The notes under the pieces: model-generated | The model's input: the letters and a program-made list of their open reading frames with translations, nothing else | Databases searched by the model: none | Told to the model about the DNA's origin: nothing | Part shown: positions 23,757-33,512 of the stretch, piece by piece | Position numbering within the stretch: position 1 is the stretch's first letter | How the letters are laid out: each line of letters begins with the position of its first letter | NCBI RefSeq assembly: GCF_030345335.1 | Contig: NZ_JAPVRC010000002.1 | Location: 372,001 to 436,000, forward strand | DNA length: 64,000 bases | Direction of reading: 5' to 3' | Source of the DNA: Halobacillus campisalis | GTDB taxonomy: Bacteria; Bacillota; Bacilli; Bacillales; Halobacillaceae | Translations under genes and position numbers: made by a program

Positions 23757-25271
23757 ATGGGTACTGCTACGTTAATTACGTTTATAGTTTATTTAGTGGG
23801 TATGCTGGGGATTGGTTTTGCCTCATACCGTTTAACAAGCAATTTATCAGATTATGTATTAGGTGGTCGTCGTTTAGGGCCGGGAGTAGCTGCACTTAGT
23901 GCCGGAGCATCCGATATGAGTAGTTGGCTGCTATTAGGCTTGCCGGGGGCTATTTATGTCTCAGGATTAGGAGAGGCATGGCTGGCTGTAGGTCTTGCTA
24001 TCGGTGCATACTTAAACTGGCAATTTGTTGCTCGTCGTTTACGAGTGTTTACAGAAGTTGCTAATGATTCCATTACATTACCGGACTATTTAGAAAATCG
24101 TTTTCAAGACAGCTCTCATATTTTACGTGTTGTTTCCGCGTTAGTTATTTTAGTTTTCTTTACATTTTACACTTCTTCAGGTTTAGTCGGTGGAGCTAAA
24201 TTATTTGAATCCTCCTTTGATGTAACCTACACACAAGCACTATGGATTGGTGCTATTGTAACGATTTCTTATACCTTTATCGGTGGTTTCCTGGCAGTAA
24301 GCTGGACAGACTTCATCCAGGGGATCTTAATGTTCTTAGCATTGATTGCTGTACCAATTGTGGCAATCCAGGAGCTCGGAGGATGGAACTCTGCCATTGA
24401 TGCTGTAGGTTCAATCAACCCTGATCACTTAACGATGGTCCAGGGTGTCGGAGCCATCTCGATCATATCCTCTCTCGCATGGGGATTGGGTTACTTTGGT
24501 CAGCCCCATATCCTGGTGCGTTTTATGGCCTTAAGATCTCCTAAAGATGTGCCGAAAGCTCGTCTAATTGGAATGGGTTGGATGATCATTGGCCTTTACG
24601 GTGCGATTTTCACGGGTCTATTCGGCTTAGCATTTATCGCAACACAAGATGTCAGCGGCTTAAGCTCAGTAGGCGCACAGCTGACAAATGAAGCGGGCTT
24701 CCAACAGCTGGCTGATGGGGAGAAAATCTTCATCGTATTTTCACAGATTTTATTCCACCCAGTGATTGCGGGTATCCTGCTGGCAGCGATTCTTTCTGCT
24801 ATTATGAGTACGATTGACTCACAATTGCTTGTATCATCTTCAGCATTAGCGGAAGATTTCTATAAAGCGATTTTCCGTAAAAATGCTTCTGAACGTGAAC
24901 TTGTATGGGTTGGACGTTTCGCTGTTGCAGCCATCGCGTTAATCGCCTTGCTGCTTGCTGGTAACCCAGACAGCACGGTGCTTGGACTAGTATCCTATGC
25001 ATGGGCAGGTTTTGGTGCTGCATTCGGTCCAACGATCATCCTTTCTCTATTCTGGAAAGGCATCACACGAAACGGAGCACTTGCTGGTATCATCGTTGGT
25101 GCAGTGACCGTTGTAATATGGGCTGATCTATTAAGCGGCGGTATTTTCGATCTTTATGAAATCGTACCAGGTTTCATCTTGAACTTTGTTGTTGCTATCA
25201 TTGTTAGTAAGATGGGGCCAGCTCCATCTAAAGAAGTTGTTGCAAACTTTGAAGAAGCGGCTCGCCGTTAA
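23757..25271 (+). CDS. putP: Sodium/proline symporter PutP
   Basis: A 504-residue sodium:solute symporter (SSS family) with about 13 membrane helices. Family hallmarks are YVLGGRRLGPGVAALSAGASDMSSWLLLGLPG split around helix 2, the AWGLGYFGQPHILVRFMA segment with the arginine of the SSS signature, and STIDSQLLVSSSALAEDFYK. Proline specificity is supported by match to PutP/OpuE and by the rocA neighbour. In halophiles such a carrier may serve nutrition or osmoprotection; the sequence does not decide which. Confidence 0.93.
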   Translation: MGTATLITFIVYLVGMLGIGFASYRLTSNLSDYVLGGRRLGPGVAALSAGASDMSSWLLLGLPGAIYVSGLGEAWLAVGLAIGAYLNWQFVARRLRVFTEVANDSITLPDYLENRFQDSSHILRVVSALVILVFFTFYTSSGLVGGAKLFESSFDVTYTQALWIGAIVTISYTFIGGFLAVSWTDFIQGILMFLALIAVPIVAIQELGGWNSAIDAVGSINPDHLTMVQGVGAISIISSLAWGLGYFGQPHILVRFMALRSPKDVPKARLIGMGWMIIGLYGAIFTGLFGLAFIATQDVSGLSSVGAQLTNEAGFQQLADGEKIFIVFSQILFHPVIAGILLAAILSAIMSTIDSQLLVSSSALAEDFYKAIFRKNASERELVWVGRFAVAAIALIALLLAGNPDSTVLGLVSYAWAGFGAAFGPTIILSLFWKGITRNGALAGIIVGAVTVVIWADLLSGGIFDLYEIVPGFILNFVVAIIVSKMGPAPSKEVVANFEEAARR

Positions 25272-25283
25272 TAATACTATTAA

Positions 25284-25318
25284 GAAGATCTCCAGCATTC
25301 CGCTGGAGATCTTTTTTT
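25284..25318 (+). terminator. Rho-independent terminator after putP
   Basis: AAGATCTCCAGC and GCTGGAGATCTT form a 12-bp stem with a five-base loop and seven T residues. Confidence 0.95.
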
Positions 25319-25343
25319 GATATCTTATAATTTAAGTACATAA

Positions 25344-25595
25344 GGATATACCTTCATTGACACAATAAACCATTCTGTAATCCAGAGCGCTTACCTTCCA
25401 TTCAAAATCAATGAACTGAATTGCAAGTATGACACTCAAATTATAGGAGAAAATGTATTACTGAGCCTGGAAATTGAACTAAAGATCTCCCACGCGCCGC
25501 ACAAGGAGAATATTTTACAAAAGTATAATGTTAATCTTAGAGAACTACAGCCATTCGTATATTGTGGTGGGTGGTTAGAAAAACCCCCTGAATGA
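25344..25595 (+). pseudogene. Unrecognised reading frame without start codon
   Basis: The frame is open for 83 codons from just after a TAA at 25341 to a TGA near 25595, but it has no ATG, GTG or TTG start with a ribosome site. The translation has a normal protein-like composition, for example YTFIDTINHSVIQSAYLPFK and LRELQPFVYCGGW. Its last codons run into the repeat at 25578. It may be the 3' remnant of a lost gene or chance; no family was recognised. Confidence 0.25.
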
Positions 25596-25746
25596 AGTTT
25601 CGCTTTTCCGCAGGTTAACAGTCCGTAATTCCCCTAAACTTTATGAGGCAGGAAAAGTAAAATGAGACTAGGGGAAAACGTCCTGTAAACGCCCGATAAG
25701 TTCAAGTAACATTCATAGCAAGGTCGCCCATGAATGAACTTGAACT
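25578..25746 (+). repeat. 169-bp direct repeat, copy 1
   Basis: Matches 25858-26026 with only two mismatches, offset exactly 280 bases. Each copy can fold: TTCCCCTA with TAGGGGAA, GTTAACAG with CTGTAAAC, and outer arms ending GTTCAAGTAACATTCA. Confidence 0.95.
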
Positions 25747-25857
25747 ATATCGCAGGTTAACGGTCTGTAGTCCCCCATATCAGATTCAATTAACTTGCGG
25801 AAGTCTGCAAATGGGGGAACAGTCCGTAAACGCCCGATTGGCTCAACTAACATTCAG
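25732..25857 (+). repeat. Diverged middle unit of the hairpin repeat
   Basis: The same architecture as the flanking copies with different sequence: TGAATGAACTTGAAC, CGCAGGTTAACGGTCTG, CCCCCAT, then ATGGGGGAAC, CCGTAAACGCCCGAT and CTAACATTCA. Its inverted arms are more complete than those of the outer units. Confidence 0.75.
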
Positions 25858-26026
25858 GAAAAACCCCCTGAATGAAGTTTCGCTTTTCCGCAGGTTAACA
25901 GTCCGTAATTCCCCTAAACTTTATGAGGCAGGAAAAGTAAAATGAGACTAGGGGAAAACGTCCTGTAAACGCCCGATAAGTTCAAGTAACATTCATAGCA
26001 AGACCGCCCATGAATGAACTTGAACT
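25858..26026 (+). repeat. 169-bp direct repeat, copy 2
   Basis: Near-identical to 25578-25746, differing at two adjacent bases near 26003. Open frames read through this region reflect the repeat and are not taken as genes. Confidence 0.95.
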
Positions 26027-26060
26027 TTATGTTATGATTGGTAGGGTGTATAGTTGAACG

Positions 26061-26090
26061 TTGCGTATGAAAATAGAAATTTGGTATGAT
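26061..26090 (+). promoter_or_regulatory. Likely gatCAB promoter
   Basis: TTGCGT (26061-26066), an 18-base spacer and TATGAT (26085-26090), 35 bases before gatC. Confidence 0.55.
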
Positions 26091-26124
26091 CATATATTAT
26101 GTGAGATCGAATGGAGGAAACCAT

Positions 26125-26415
26125 ATGTCCCGTATTAGTAAAGAAGATGTAAAACACGTGGCGCACTTGGCCCGTCTTTCTATTAAGGAAGAAGAGGCTG
26201 ATCTTTTCACGAAACAGCTGGACGATATTATTACGTATGCCGAGCAGTTAAATGAGCTTGATACAGAAGGTGTAGAACCGACGACGCACGTTCTTGATCT
26301 GCACAATGTGATGCGTAAGGACGAGCCGAAGCGATGGGTTGAGAAAGAAGATGTGCTGAAAAATGCACCGGATCATAAAGATGGACAATTTAAAGTTCCA
26401 TCTATTTTGGAATAG
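26125..26415 (+). CDS. gatC: Asp-tRNA(Asn)/Glu-tRNA(Gln) amidotransferase subunit C
   Basis: A 96-residue subunit, [20 protein letters not shown], which stabilises the GatA-GatB interface; the C-terminal MRKDEP motif is present. ATG 26125 follows GGAGGAAACCAT and gives the usual GatC length; the longer frame from 26086 extends into the promoter. It is the first gene of the gatCAB operon. Confidence 0.96.
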   Translation: MSRISKEDVKHVAHLARLSIKEEEADLFTKQLDDIITYAEQLNELDTEGVEPTTHVLDLHNVMRKDEPKRWVEKEDVLKNAPDHKDGQFKVPSILE

Positions 26416-26427
26416 GGAGGGACCTAC

Positions 26428-27900
26428 ATGTCTTTGTTTGAACATTCTTTACGCGAGCTGAAAGATAAGCTACATAGTAAAGAGATTACAGTAACTGATT
26501 TAGTTAATGAATCCTACAACCGTATTGAGGAAGTCGACGGCCAGGTCCAAGCCTTCCTTACATTAAATAAAGAAGCTGCACTGAAACAGGCAGCTGAACT
26601 GGATGGGCAGCGCGGCAATGACGCCGCTGAATTATTCGGTTTGCCGATCGGTGTCAAAGATAACATCGTAACCAAGGGTTTGCGCACAACAGCGGCCAGC
26701 CAGATTTTAGATAACTTCGAGGATCCATTGTATGATGCGACCGTCGTTAACAAGCTGAATGAAGCGAAGTCTGTAACCATCGGAAAATTGAACATGGATG
26801 AGTTTGCGATGGGTTCTTCCAATGAGAACTCCAGCTACTACGCGACACGCAATCCTTGGAATACGGATTACGTACCAGGGGGATCCAGTGGTGGATCGGC
26901 TGCGTCTGTGGCAGCTGGCGAAGTTCCGTTCTCCTTAGGCTCTGATACAGGCGGTTCTATCCGCCAGCCTGCTGCTTTCTGTGGTGTGGTTGGATTGAAG
27001 CCCACGTATGGCCGTGTATCACGTTTTGGATTAATCGCATTTGCTTCATCTCTAGACCAAATTGGTCCGATTACTCGCTCCGTTGAAGATAATGCCTACT
27101 TGCTTGAGACGATAGCCGGTTACGACAATATGGACTCTACTTCTGCGAACGTAGAAGTACCTAAATACACAGAAGCCCTCACAGGTGATGTAAAAGGGTT
27201 GAAAATTGCCGTGCCGAAAGAGTATCTCGGTGAAGGTGTCACTCCTGAGGTGAAAGAGGCCGTTCAAGCCGCATTGAAAAAGTATGAGGAGCTTGGAGCG
27301 ACTTGGGACGAAGTATCCCTGCCACACTCCAAGTACGCCGTATCGACGTACTACTTGCTCTCTTCTTCAGAAGCGTCCGCGAACCTTGCCCGTTTTGACG
27401 GTGTCCGTTACGGAAAGCGTACGGAAAACGCTGAAACGATGCTTGATATGTTCAAACGTTCTCGTTCTGAAGGCTTTGGAGACGAAGTGAAGCGCCGTAT
27501 TATGCTGGGTACCTTTGCGCTTAGCTCTGGTTACTACGACGCCTATTACAAAAAAGCGCAGCAAGTCCGTACATTGATTAAAAATGATTTCGAAAAAGTA
27601 CTGCAGGACTATGACGTCATTGTCGGACCTACAACTCCGACACCAGCGTTTAAAGTCGGCGAGAAAATCGATGATCCACTGACGATGTACGCCAATGACA
27701 TTCTAACGATTCCAGTCAACTTAGCTGGCGTGCCAGGAATCTCTGTTCCGTGCGGCTTCTCATCTGAAGGATTACCGATCGGCCTGCAAATCATCGGCCG
27801 TCACTTTGATGAGAATAGCGTTTACCGTGCTGCTCATGCTTTTGAACAGGCGACAGACTTCCATAAACAACGCCCGTCCCTTGGAGGTGCGAGCTCATGA
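26428..27900 (+). CDS. gatA: Asp-tRNA(Asn)/Glu-tRNA(Gln) amidotransferase subunit A
   Basis: A 490-residue amidase that releases ammonia from glutamine for tRNA-dependent transamidation of Glu-tRNA(Gln) or Asp-tRNA(Asn). The amidase-signature triad is visible: Lys77 in GVKDNI, Ser153 in [11 protein letters not shown] and Ser177 in [12 protein letters not shown]. The start follows GGGAGGGACCTAC. It overlaps gatB by four bases. Confidence 0.97.
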   Translation: MSLFEHSLRELKDKLHSKEITVTDLVNESYNRIEEVDGQVQAFLTLNKEAALKQAAELDGQRGNDAAELFGLPIGVKDNIVTKGLRTTAASQILDNFEDPLYDATVVNKLNEAKSVTIGKLNMDEFAMGSSNENSSYYATRNPWNTDYVPGGSSGGSAASVAAGEVPFSLGSDTGGSIRQPAAFCGVVGLKPTYGRVSRFGLIAFASSLDQIGPITRSVEDNAYLLETIAGYDNMDSTSANVEVPKYTEALTGDVKGLKIAVPKEYLGEGVTPEVKEAVQAALKKYEELGATWDEVSLPHSKYAVSTYYLLSSSEASANLARFDGVRYGKRTENAETMLDMFKRSRSEGFGDEVKRRIMLGTFALSSGYYDAYYKKAQQVRTLIKNDFEKVLQDYDVIVGPTTPTPAFKVGEKIDDPLTMYANDILTIPVNLAGVPGISVPCGFSSEGLPIGLQIIGRHFDENSVYRAAHAFEQATDFHKQRPSLGGASS

Positions 27901-29327
27901 ATTTTGAAACAGTGATTGGACTTGAAGTCCACGTAGAATTAAAAACAGAATCGAAAATTTTCAGTCCTTCTCCGAATATGTTCGGGGATTCTCCTAATAC
28001 GAACGTTAACCCGATCGACCTTGGGTACCCGGGTGTGCTTCCGGTGTTAAATGAGGAAGCTGTGAATTTCGCAATGAAAGCAGCGATGGCGCTTAATTGT
28101 GAGATTGCGACGGATACGAAGTTTGACCGTAAGAACTACTTTTACCCGGACAACCCGAAGGCTTACCAAATTTCTCAGTTCGATCAGCCGATCGGGGAGA
28201 ATGGGTATATTGATATTGAAGTGGATGGCGTGAAGAAGCGGATCGGTATTACTCGTCTTCATATGGAAGAGGATGCTGGGAAGCTTACGCACAGTGATGA
28301 TGGGTATTCGCTGGTGGACTATAACCGTCAAGGTACGCCACTGGTGGAAATCGTGTCCGAGCCGGACATCCGTTCACCAAAAGAAGCGTATGCTTATTTA
28401 GAAGCTTTGAAAAATATCATTCAATATACTGGTGTTTCTGATTGTAAGATGGAAGAAGGTTCCTTAAGATGTGACGCGAACCTTTCTCTGCGTCCGATTG
28501 GACAGGAAGAGTTCGGAACGAAGACTGAGCTGAAGAACTTGAACTCCTTCTCATTTGTACAAAAGGGTCTTGAATTCGAAGAGGTTCGTCAGGAAAAAGT
28601 ACTGCTTTCCGGTGGAGAAATCCTTCAGGAAACGCGTCGTTATGATGAGCAGACGAAAGAAACAATCTTGATGCGTGTGAAAGAGGGATCTGACGACTAT
28701 CGTTATTTCCCGGAACCGGATCTTGTTCCACTTCATATTGATGAAGCGTGGAAGGATCGTATTTTCAACCAGATTCCTGAGCTTCCAGATGCCCGTAAGA
28801 AGCGCTATATCGAAGAATTACAGTTGCCGGCTTATGATGCTATGGTCTTAACGAATAATAAGGAAATGTCCGATTTCTTTGAAGAGACGATTGCACAGGG
28901 CGCGGATGTTAAGCAAGCTTCGAACTGGCTGATGGGCGAAGTATCCGCTTATTTGAATAAGCATTACAAAGAGTTCAGCGATATTGCCCTGACTCCTGAA
29001 GGACTGGCGAAAATGATTAAGTTGATTGAAGATGGTACGATATCTTCTAAAATCGCCAAGAAAGTATTTGGTGATTTAGTAGAAAAAGGCGGAGATCCTG
29101 AGAAGATCGTTAAAGATAAAGGACTTGTTCAGATTTCTGACGAAGGACAGCTTCGTGAAATCATTTCCGGTATTCTTGATAACAATCAGCAGTCGATTGA
29201 AGATTACAGGAATGGTAAGGATAAAGCTTTAGGTTTCCTTGTCGGTCAAGTCATGAAGCAGACGAAAGGTCAGGCTAATCCACCAATGGTTAACAAGATC
29301 ATTTTAGAGGAAATGGATAAGCGATAA
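27897..29327 (+). CDS. gatB: Asp-tRNA(Asn)/Glu-tRNA(Gln) amidotransferase subunit B
   Basis: A 476-residue subunit that binds the mischarged tRNA and activates its carboxyl group with ATP. The N-terminal cradle region contains [20 protein letters not shown] and [15 protein letters not shown]; the conserved [10 protein letters not shown] is at about residue 262; the C-terminal YqeY-like tail ends the protein ([17 protein letters not shown]). The start lies in an ATGA overlap with gatA. Confidence 0.97.
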   Translation: MNFETVIGLEVHVELKTESKIFSPSPNMFGDSPNTNVNPIDLGYPGVLPVLNEEAVNFAMKAAMALNCEIATDTKFDRKNYFYPDNPKAYQISQFDQPIGENGYIDIEVDGVKKRIGITRLHMEEDAGKLTHSDDGYSLVDYNRQGTPLVEIVSEPDIRSPKEAYAYLEALKNIIQYTGVSDCKMEEGSLRCDANLSLRPIGQEEFGTKTELKNLNSFSFVQKGLEFEEVRQEKVLLSGGEILQETRRYDEQTKETILMRVKEGSDDYRYFPEPDLVPLHIDEAWKDRIFNQIPELPDARKKRYIEELQLPAYDAMVLTNNKEMSDFFEETIAQGADVKQASNWLMGEVSAYLNKHYKEFSDIALTPEGLAKMIKLIEDGTISSKIAKKVFGDLVEKGGDPEKIVKDKGLVQISDEGQLREIISGILDNNQQSIEDYRNGKDKALGFLVGQVMKQTKGQANPPMVNKIILEEMDKR

Positions 29328-29368
29328 TATGAATCGGAGAGGGACACCCTCCTTCTCCGGCCATATTA

Positions 29369-29398
29369 AAAAGCACGCACTCCTCGTGTGTGTTTTTT
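29369..29398 (+). terminator. Rho-independent terminator after gatB
   Basis: AAGCACGCAC pairs with GTGTGTGTTT around TCCTC, followed by T residues. A second hairpin with GGAGA/TCTCC arms lies just upstream. Confidence 0.8.
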
Positions 29399-29416
29399 AA
29401 ATGAGACACTTTAATG

Positions 29417-29445
29417 TTTTCAAATGATGAAAAAAACGCTATGAT
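29417..29445 (+). promoter_or_regulatory. Possible dgkB promoter
   Basis: TTTTCA (29417-29422), a 17-base spacer and TATGAT (29440-29445), 36 bases before the gene. Confidence 0.45.
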
Positions 29446-29480
29446 GTTATTTGGAGCATGATGGATGAGGGGGTCATACT

Positions 29481-30395
29481 ATGCAGCGTGCCCGTATTAT
29501 TTATAATCCGACTTCAGGGAGAGAGATCGTCAGAAAGGTTCTTCCTGATATTTTACAGCGTTTTGAGCAAGCTGGTTACGAAGCATCTGCCCACGCGACG
29601 ACGTGTGAAGGTGATGCGACGAAAGCAGCTAAAATTGCTGTGGAACGGAAATTTGATGTCGTGGTCGCAGCCGGCGGAGACGGGACCATTAATGAGGTCA
29701 TTAATGGAATCGCTGAGCAGGACTTCAGACCGAAGTTCGGCATTATACCCGTAGGGACGACGAATGATTTTGCGCGTGCACTTCGTGTACCACGTAATAT
29801 CCATAAAGCTGTCGATGTCATTTTAGATGATTATTCAATGCCGCTTGATATTGGCAGAGTGAACGGTCATTATTTCATGAATATCGCAGGCGGCGGGAAA
29901 ATTACCGAAGTGTCTTATGAAGTTCCAAGTAAACTGAAAACGATGCTTGGACAACTTGCTTACTATTTAAAAGGGATCGAAATGATTCCATCCATAAGGC
30001 CGACATATGTTGAAATGGAACATGACGGTCGTATCTATAAAGGTGAAGTCATGCTGTTTCTCGTTTCTAATACCAATTCAGTCGGCGGTCTTGAGAAGCT
30101 TGCGCCTGAAGCGAAAATGGATGATGGTTTATTCAATCTGATGATCATTGAGAAAATGAACATTGCGGAGTTTGCGCGTCTAGCTACGTTAGCAATCCAG
30201 GGGAACCACTTGAACCATCCCAAATTCATTCATACGACAGCAAGTCGAGTGAAGGTTCATACAGAAGAGAAGATGCAGTTGAACATAGATGGAGAGTTCG
30301 GCGGCATGCTCCCTGGAGAGTTCGTCAATCTTTATCGTCATATCGAATTCTTCGTACCAAAAGATAAATTTTCACCCGATCTAACGAATAAATGA
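29481..30395 (+). CDS. dgkB: Diacylglycerol kinase
   Basis: A 304-residue soluble lipid kinase of the DAGK catalytic family, returning diacylglycerol to phosphatidic acid. The N-terminal ARIIYNPTSGRE and the ATP-binding AAGGDGTINEVINGI (about residues 63-77) are present, with IPVGTTNDFARAL following. The length equals B. subtilis DgkB (YerQ), and position after gatB is conserved. Confidence 0.93.
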   Translation: MQRARIIYNPTSGREIVRKVLPDILQRFEQAGYEASAHATTCEGDATKAAKIAVERKFDVVVAAGGDGTINEVINGIAEQDFRPKFGIIPVGTTNDFARALRVPRNIHKAVDVILDDYSMPLDIGRVNGHYFMNIAGGGKITEVSYEVPSKLKTMLGQLAYYLKGIEMIPSIRPTYVEMEHDGRIYKGEVMLFLVSNTNSVGGLEKLAPEAKMDDGLFNLMIIEKMNIAEFARLATLAIQGNHLNHPKFIHTTASRVKVHTEEKMQLNIDGEFGGMLPGEFVNLYRHIEFFVPKDKFSPDLTNK

Positions 30396-30404
30396 TAACA
30401 GTCA

Positions 30405-30436
30405 AACGCTGCCTGTCCTAGTGACGGCGGCGTTTT
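30405..30436 (+). terminator. Rho-independent terminator after dgkB
   Basis: AAACGCTGCC pairs with GGCGGCGTTT around a 12-base loop, ending in T residues. Confidence 0.75.
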
Positions 30437-30482
30437 TGTGATAAGCTGTGAACAGCTAAGAAACGAAAAGGACGGATGTAAT

Positions 30483-31862
30483 ATGGCGAAACCAAAGCCG
30501 CCCGTACAAAAAAATCAGACGATTGAGCTAACATTTGAGGATTTGACACACGAAGGCAATGGAGTGGGCAAAGTAGACGGATATCCTTTGTTTGTACCTT
30601 ATGGGCTTCCAGGTGAAAAAGGACAAGTTAAAGTCGTCAAAGTGAAGAAAAACTTCGGGTTTGGAAAGTTGCTGGACGTAGAGGAAGCGAGCGAAGAACG
30701 AGTGGAGCCGCCCTGTGATGTATATTACCAGTGTGGAGGCTGCCAGCTGCAGCATATGAGTTACAGTATGCAGCTTGAGATGAAACACAATCAAGTGAAA
30801 AACGCGATGAAGAAAGTGGCTCACCTCGACCACGTACCCGTCCATGAAACAATAGGTATGGCCGATCCGTGGCGCTATCGGAACAAAGTCCAGATCCCTG
30901 TCGGACAAAAGGAAGACGGCGAGCTGATGACAGGTTTTTACCAAAAACGGAGTCACAATATCATTGATATGGATACGTGTCTCATTCAAGACGAAATGAA
31001 TGATCGTATGGTTGAAACCGTGCGGCGCATAGCAAGCAGGCTTGGCATTCACGCTTACGACGAAGAAAACCATCGTGGAGTGCTGCGTCATATCATGGTG
31101 CGGACCGGCCAGACAACGAAAGATATCATGGTCGTGCTTGTCACACGAACGAAGAAGCTTCCACATCAAGAAAAGCTGATAGATGAAATACGCGATGCGT
31201 TCCCAAACGTAAAATCCGTAGTGCATAACATTAACAGCGGACGGACGAACGTAATTCTTGGAAAAGAAACGCACGTACTCTGGGGCGACGAGTATATTTA
31301 TGATACCATCGGCGACGTGAAATTCATGATTTCACCAAAGTCCTTTTATCAAGTGAACCCCACCCAGACGAAAAAGCTGTATGATCAAGCACTCCAGTAT
31401 GCCGACTTACGCGGCGGAGAAACAGTGATCGACGCCTATTGCGGCATTGGAACCATCTCCCTGTTTTTAGCCCAGAAAGCTGAGAAAGTGTATGGCGTTG
31501 AGATTGTTCCTGAAGCCGTAACCGACGCGAAGAAAAACGCCCGCCTGAACAACATGGACAATGCAGAATTTTATGTAGGACAAGCCGAGGAAATCATGCC
31601 CTGGTGGCGTAACCAGGGACTGCGCCCGGACGTGATCGTAGTCGATCCCCCACGTAAAGGGTGCGATGAAGCACTGCTGCAGGCGATGCTCGACATGGAG
31701 CCTGAGCGTATTGTTTATGTATCCTGTAATCCATCGACTCTCGCACGTGATTTGCGTGTTCTTGAAGATGGAGGCTATGAGACGAAAGAAGTTCAGCCTG
31801 TAGATATGTTTCCGCAGACTAGTCATGTGGAGTGTGTGACGTATTTAACCCCTAAATCATAG
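30483..31862 (+). CDS. rlmD: 23S rRNA (uracil-5-)-methyltransferase, RlmCD family
   Basis: A 459-residue SAM-dependent m5U methyltransferase. An N-terminal TRAM domain (about residues 10-66) is followed by iron-sulfur cysteines [11 protein letters not shown]. The methyltransferase domain has [26 protein letters not shown] and the nucleophile cysteine in [15 protein letters not shown]. It matches YefA (RlmCD, U747 and U1939 of 23S rRNA) and its paralogue YerS; the place behind dgkB is that of yerS, so which positions it modifies is uncertain. ATG 30483 gives the normal length. Confidence 0.88.
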   Translation: MAKPKPPVQKNQTIELTFEDLTHEGNGVGKVDGYPLFVPYGLPGEKGQVKVVKVKKNFGFGKLLDVEEASEERVEPPCDVYYQCGGCQLQHMSYSMQLEMKHNQVKNAMKKVAHLDHVPVHETIGMADPWRYRNKVQIPVGQKEDGELMTGFYQKRSHNIIDMDTCLIQDEMNDRMVETVRRIASRLGIHAYDEENHRGVLRHIMVRTGQTTKDIMVVLVTRTKKLPHQEKLIDEIRDAFPNVKSVVHNINSGRTNVILGKETHVLWGDEYIYDTIGDVKFMISPKSFYQVNPTQTKKLYDQALQYADLRGGETVIDAYCGIGTISLFLAQKAEKVYGVEIVPEAVTDAKKNARLNNMDNAEFYVGQAEEIMPWWRNQGLRPDVIVVDPPRKGCDEALLQAMLDMEPERIVYVSCNPSTLARDLRVLEDGGYETKEVQPVDMFPQTSHVECVTYLTPKS

Positions 31863-31885
31863 GGTTTTATAAGAAGATAAGACGT

Positions 31886-31921
31886 GAGTGGTCACATTTT
31901 GACCACTCATATGTTTTTTTC
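31886..31921 (+). terminator. Rho-independent terminator after rlmD
   Basis: A perfect 9-bp stem GAGTGGTCA / TGACCACTC with a five-base loop and a run of T residues. Confidence 0.95.
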
Positions 31922-32164
31922 TGCCTGATACTTTATAAAGTCCATTGGCTGTTTACCAGCATGGCGCTCGGGATGACAAAGCTCATGCCCGAATTGTTCT
32001 CAGTTCTCTTGTTCAGATGTTTTATGATTTAGAAAGATGAATCTTTCTTCGATCCATTCAATTACTTGAAACTTCCGGTCCCAATTCCCAATGGGTACAT
32101 TAAGTTTCGTAGCGTGGTATTATACATGTCCCTCCTGATGCAGAACATATGTTTGGTTTAGTTT
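31922..32164. other. Gap with a possible decayed reading frame on the minus strand
   Basis: No intact gene. On the minus strand, from about 32105 to 32000, the frame KLNVPIGNWDRKFQVIEWIE continues to a stop at 32000 and looks protein-like, but it lacks a start codon and has stops just upstream. It could be the last piece of a lost gene at the edge of the phage-like relic. Confidence 0.25.
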
Positions 32165-32194
32165 TAAAAAGAAAAGCCTTTATTGTAAGGCTTT
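32165..32194 (-). terminator. Terminator of the lipoprotein/small membrane protein operon
   Basis: On the minus strand AAAGCCTT, a six-base loop, AAGGCTTTTC and a T run; the hairpin overlaps the stop codon of the small gene. Confidence 0.85.
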
Positions 32195-32350
32195 CTTTAA
32201 TCTCTTTTCAATTATTATAAATCCTACACCGGATAACATCGCAGTTAGCGATCCAATTAAACCAGCAATTGCGATGTCCCCATACATCATCATGCTTATC
32301 ATTATACCTAACACACCTAGTATAAGTAGAGTAATATATATTGTCTTCAT
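32180..32350 (-). CDS. Small two-helix membrane protein, unknown function
   Basis: A 56-residue frame, MKTIYITLLILGVLGIMISM and onward, with two hydrophobic stretches (about 3-20 and 26-47) and a basic end KRLKKALQ. Its ATG directly follows the TAA of the upstream lipoprotein with no gap, so it should be translationally coupled to it. A terminator follows at once. No family was recognised. Confidence 0.7.
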   Translation of the reverse strand: MKTIYITLLILGVLGIMISMMMYGDIAIAGLIGSLTAMLSGVGFIIIEKRLKKALQ

Positions 32351-33049
32351 TTATCTTTCTAACTCAACTTCGATTTCTAGTTCTTCACCTAAATCCTCAT
32401 AATCACTATTACTAGCAGGATCATATCTTAGAGTCACGGAGTTGACGTCTTCCGCTTTTGAGTTTTCTAGGATGTAAAAAGAAGAACCTTGTTTATTAAC
32501 TTCACCCAAAAATTCACCGTCAATGTGGTCGCTTAGCATCATATCTGATTCTAATTGTTCTCCAGTATCAGTAATCATTGTAGCTTGAGAAGCATAGAAA
32601 ATTATATCTTCTTCAGACGAATTACTCACTTCCATATCTACCTGAATATATTCTACCTGCTCCATTTCCATATAATCTTGCATTTCTTGACTTAATTCCC
32701 CTGATACACCATTCACTTTTGTAATATCCATTGTTATCGGACCACTTTCGAATGTACCTACATCATCAGTTCTACTTACTAATGTCATTTCACCGGCATC
32801 ACTAGAAACTGTATCTCCGACTGAAGCATCCGTTGATTCGTTTTCTTCAGCAGACATTTCCTCTCCAGTTTCTTCTTCTCCCTCAGATGCCTCGGTATCT
32901 TCATTAGAACCCTCGTCTTCTGTTTCCTCTGTTTCAGTGTTAGAACCTTCGCTTTCAGATTCCCCGTCAGGCCCAGCATCGTCAGACCCACATGCTGCTA
33001 AGATAAAAATTAGCATTGAAAATAGTGCGATTTTTAATAAACCTTTCAT
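32351..33049 (-). CDS. Lipoprotein with acidic linker and C-terminal Ig-like domain
   Basis: A 232-residue protein with signal residues 1-19 and lipobox LAAC (Cys20), then about 55 residues almost only of Glu, Ser, Asp, Gly and Thr, then a beta-rich domain from about residue 85 that resembles DUF4352/DUF5067-type lipoprotein domains. A GGGGGT ribosome site precedes ATG 33049. It lies between a repressor-like gene and a small membrane protein gene, which is where Gram-positive temperate phages often carry a superinfection-exclusion lipoprotein; that function is inference only. Confidence 0.7.
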   Translation of the reverse strand: MKGLLKIALFSMLIFILAACGSDDAGPDGESESEGSNTETEETEDEGSNEDTEASEGEEETGEEMSAEENESTDASVGDTVSSDAGEMTLVSRTDDVGTFESGPITMDITKVNGVSGELSQEMQDYMEMEQVEYIQVDMEVSNSSEEDIIFYASQATMITDTGEQLESDMMLSDHIDGEFLGEVNKQGSSFYILENSKAEDVNSVTLRYDPASNSDYEDLGEELEIEVELER

Positions 33050-33123
33050 AATATGTACCCCCGTAATTAATATATATTTTTATCATAAATTGATGATAAA
33101 CAAAATTTAAAAAAATGATATTC

Positions 33124-33471
33124 TTATTTCTTTCTTCTCTTAATGATTTCCCACATTTCCCTAAGTTGCTCCAGATCTTCTTCGTCACTTCTAGGAAGTT
33201 CATAATACCATCGTTCTAATTCAGGGTTGTTCTTAAATACTTCGAATTTTTGTTCCTCGGATAGATTAGGGGTGTCTGATCGTCCTAGCAAGTAATCCGC
33301 AGATACATCTAGCACGTTTGCTAAATTGTTTAATTCCTGGTCTTTAATCGGTCTAGTGGCTAACTCAATTCTATTCAAAACACTGTAATTAATACTTACT
33401 CGATTGGCCAATTCCCTTTGACTCCAACCTTTTCTCTCTCTGCATTGAATAACTCTGTCCTGTATGGACAT
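33124..33471 (-). CDS. XRE-family repressor (phage cI-like)
   Basis: A 115-residue regulator with a helix-turn-helix in residues 5-60: VIQCRERKGWSQRELANRVS, then YSVLNRIELATRPIKDQELN and VLDVSADYLLGRSD, the pattern of SinR/phage repressors. The C-terminal part is acidic and then basic (EIIKRRKK) and probably mediates oligomerisation. An AAAGGGTGA ribosome site precedes ATG 33471. Palindromic TTTCTA-type sites upstream fit autoregulation. The lipoprotein gene follows 74 bases downstream. Confidence 0.85.
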   Translation of the reverse strand: MSIQDRVIQCRERKGWSQRELANRVSINYSVLNRIELATRPIKDQELNNLANVLDVSADYLLGRSDTPNLSEEQKFEVFKNNPELERWYYELPRSDEEDLEQLREMWEIIKRRKK

Positions 33472-33512
33472 ATAATCACCCTTTTCTAAACCTGCAACAA
33501 AATAATAACACG

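Noticed and set aside
25730-25945. 71-codon frame upstream of gatC
   Set aside because: It spans the middle hairpin unit and the second 169-bp repeat; it arises from the repeats.
25578-26026. Possible CRISPR array
   Set aside because: Repeat units are over 100 bases, only three, with internal hairpins and no short uniform spacers; no cas gene is near.
30528-31274. 248-codon open frame on the minus strand
   Set aside because: It lies wholly opposite rlmD, whose domains are clear, and its translation is rich in His, Phe and Leu as expected of an antisense shadow.
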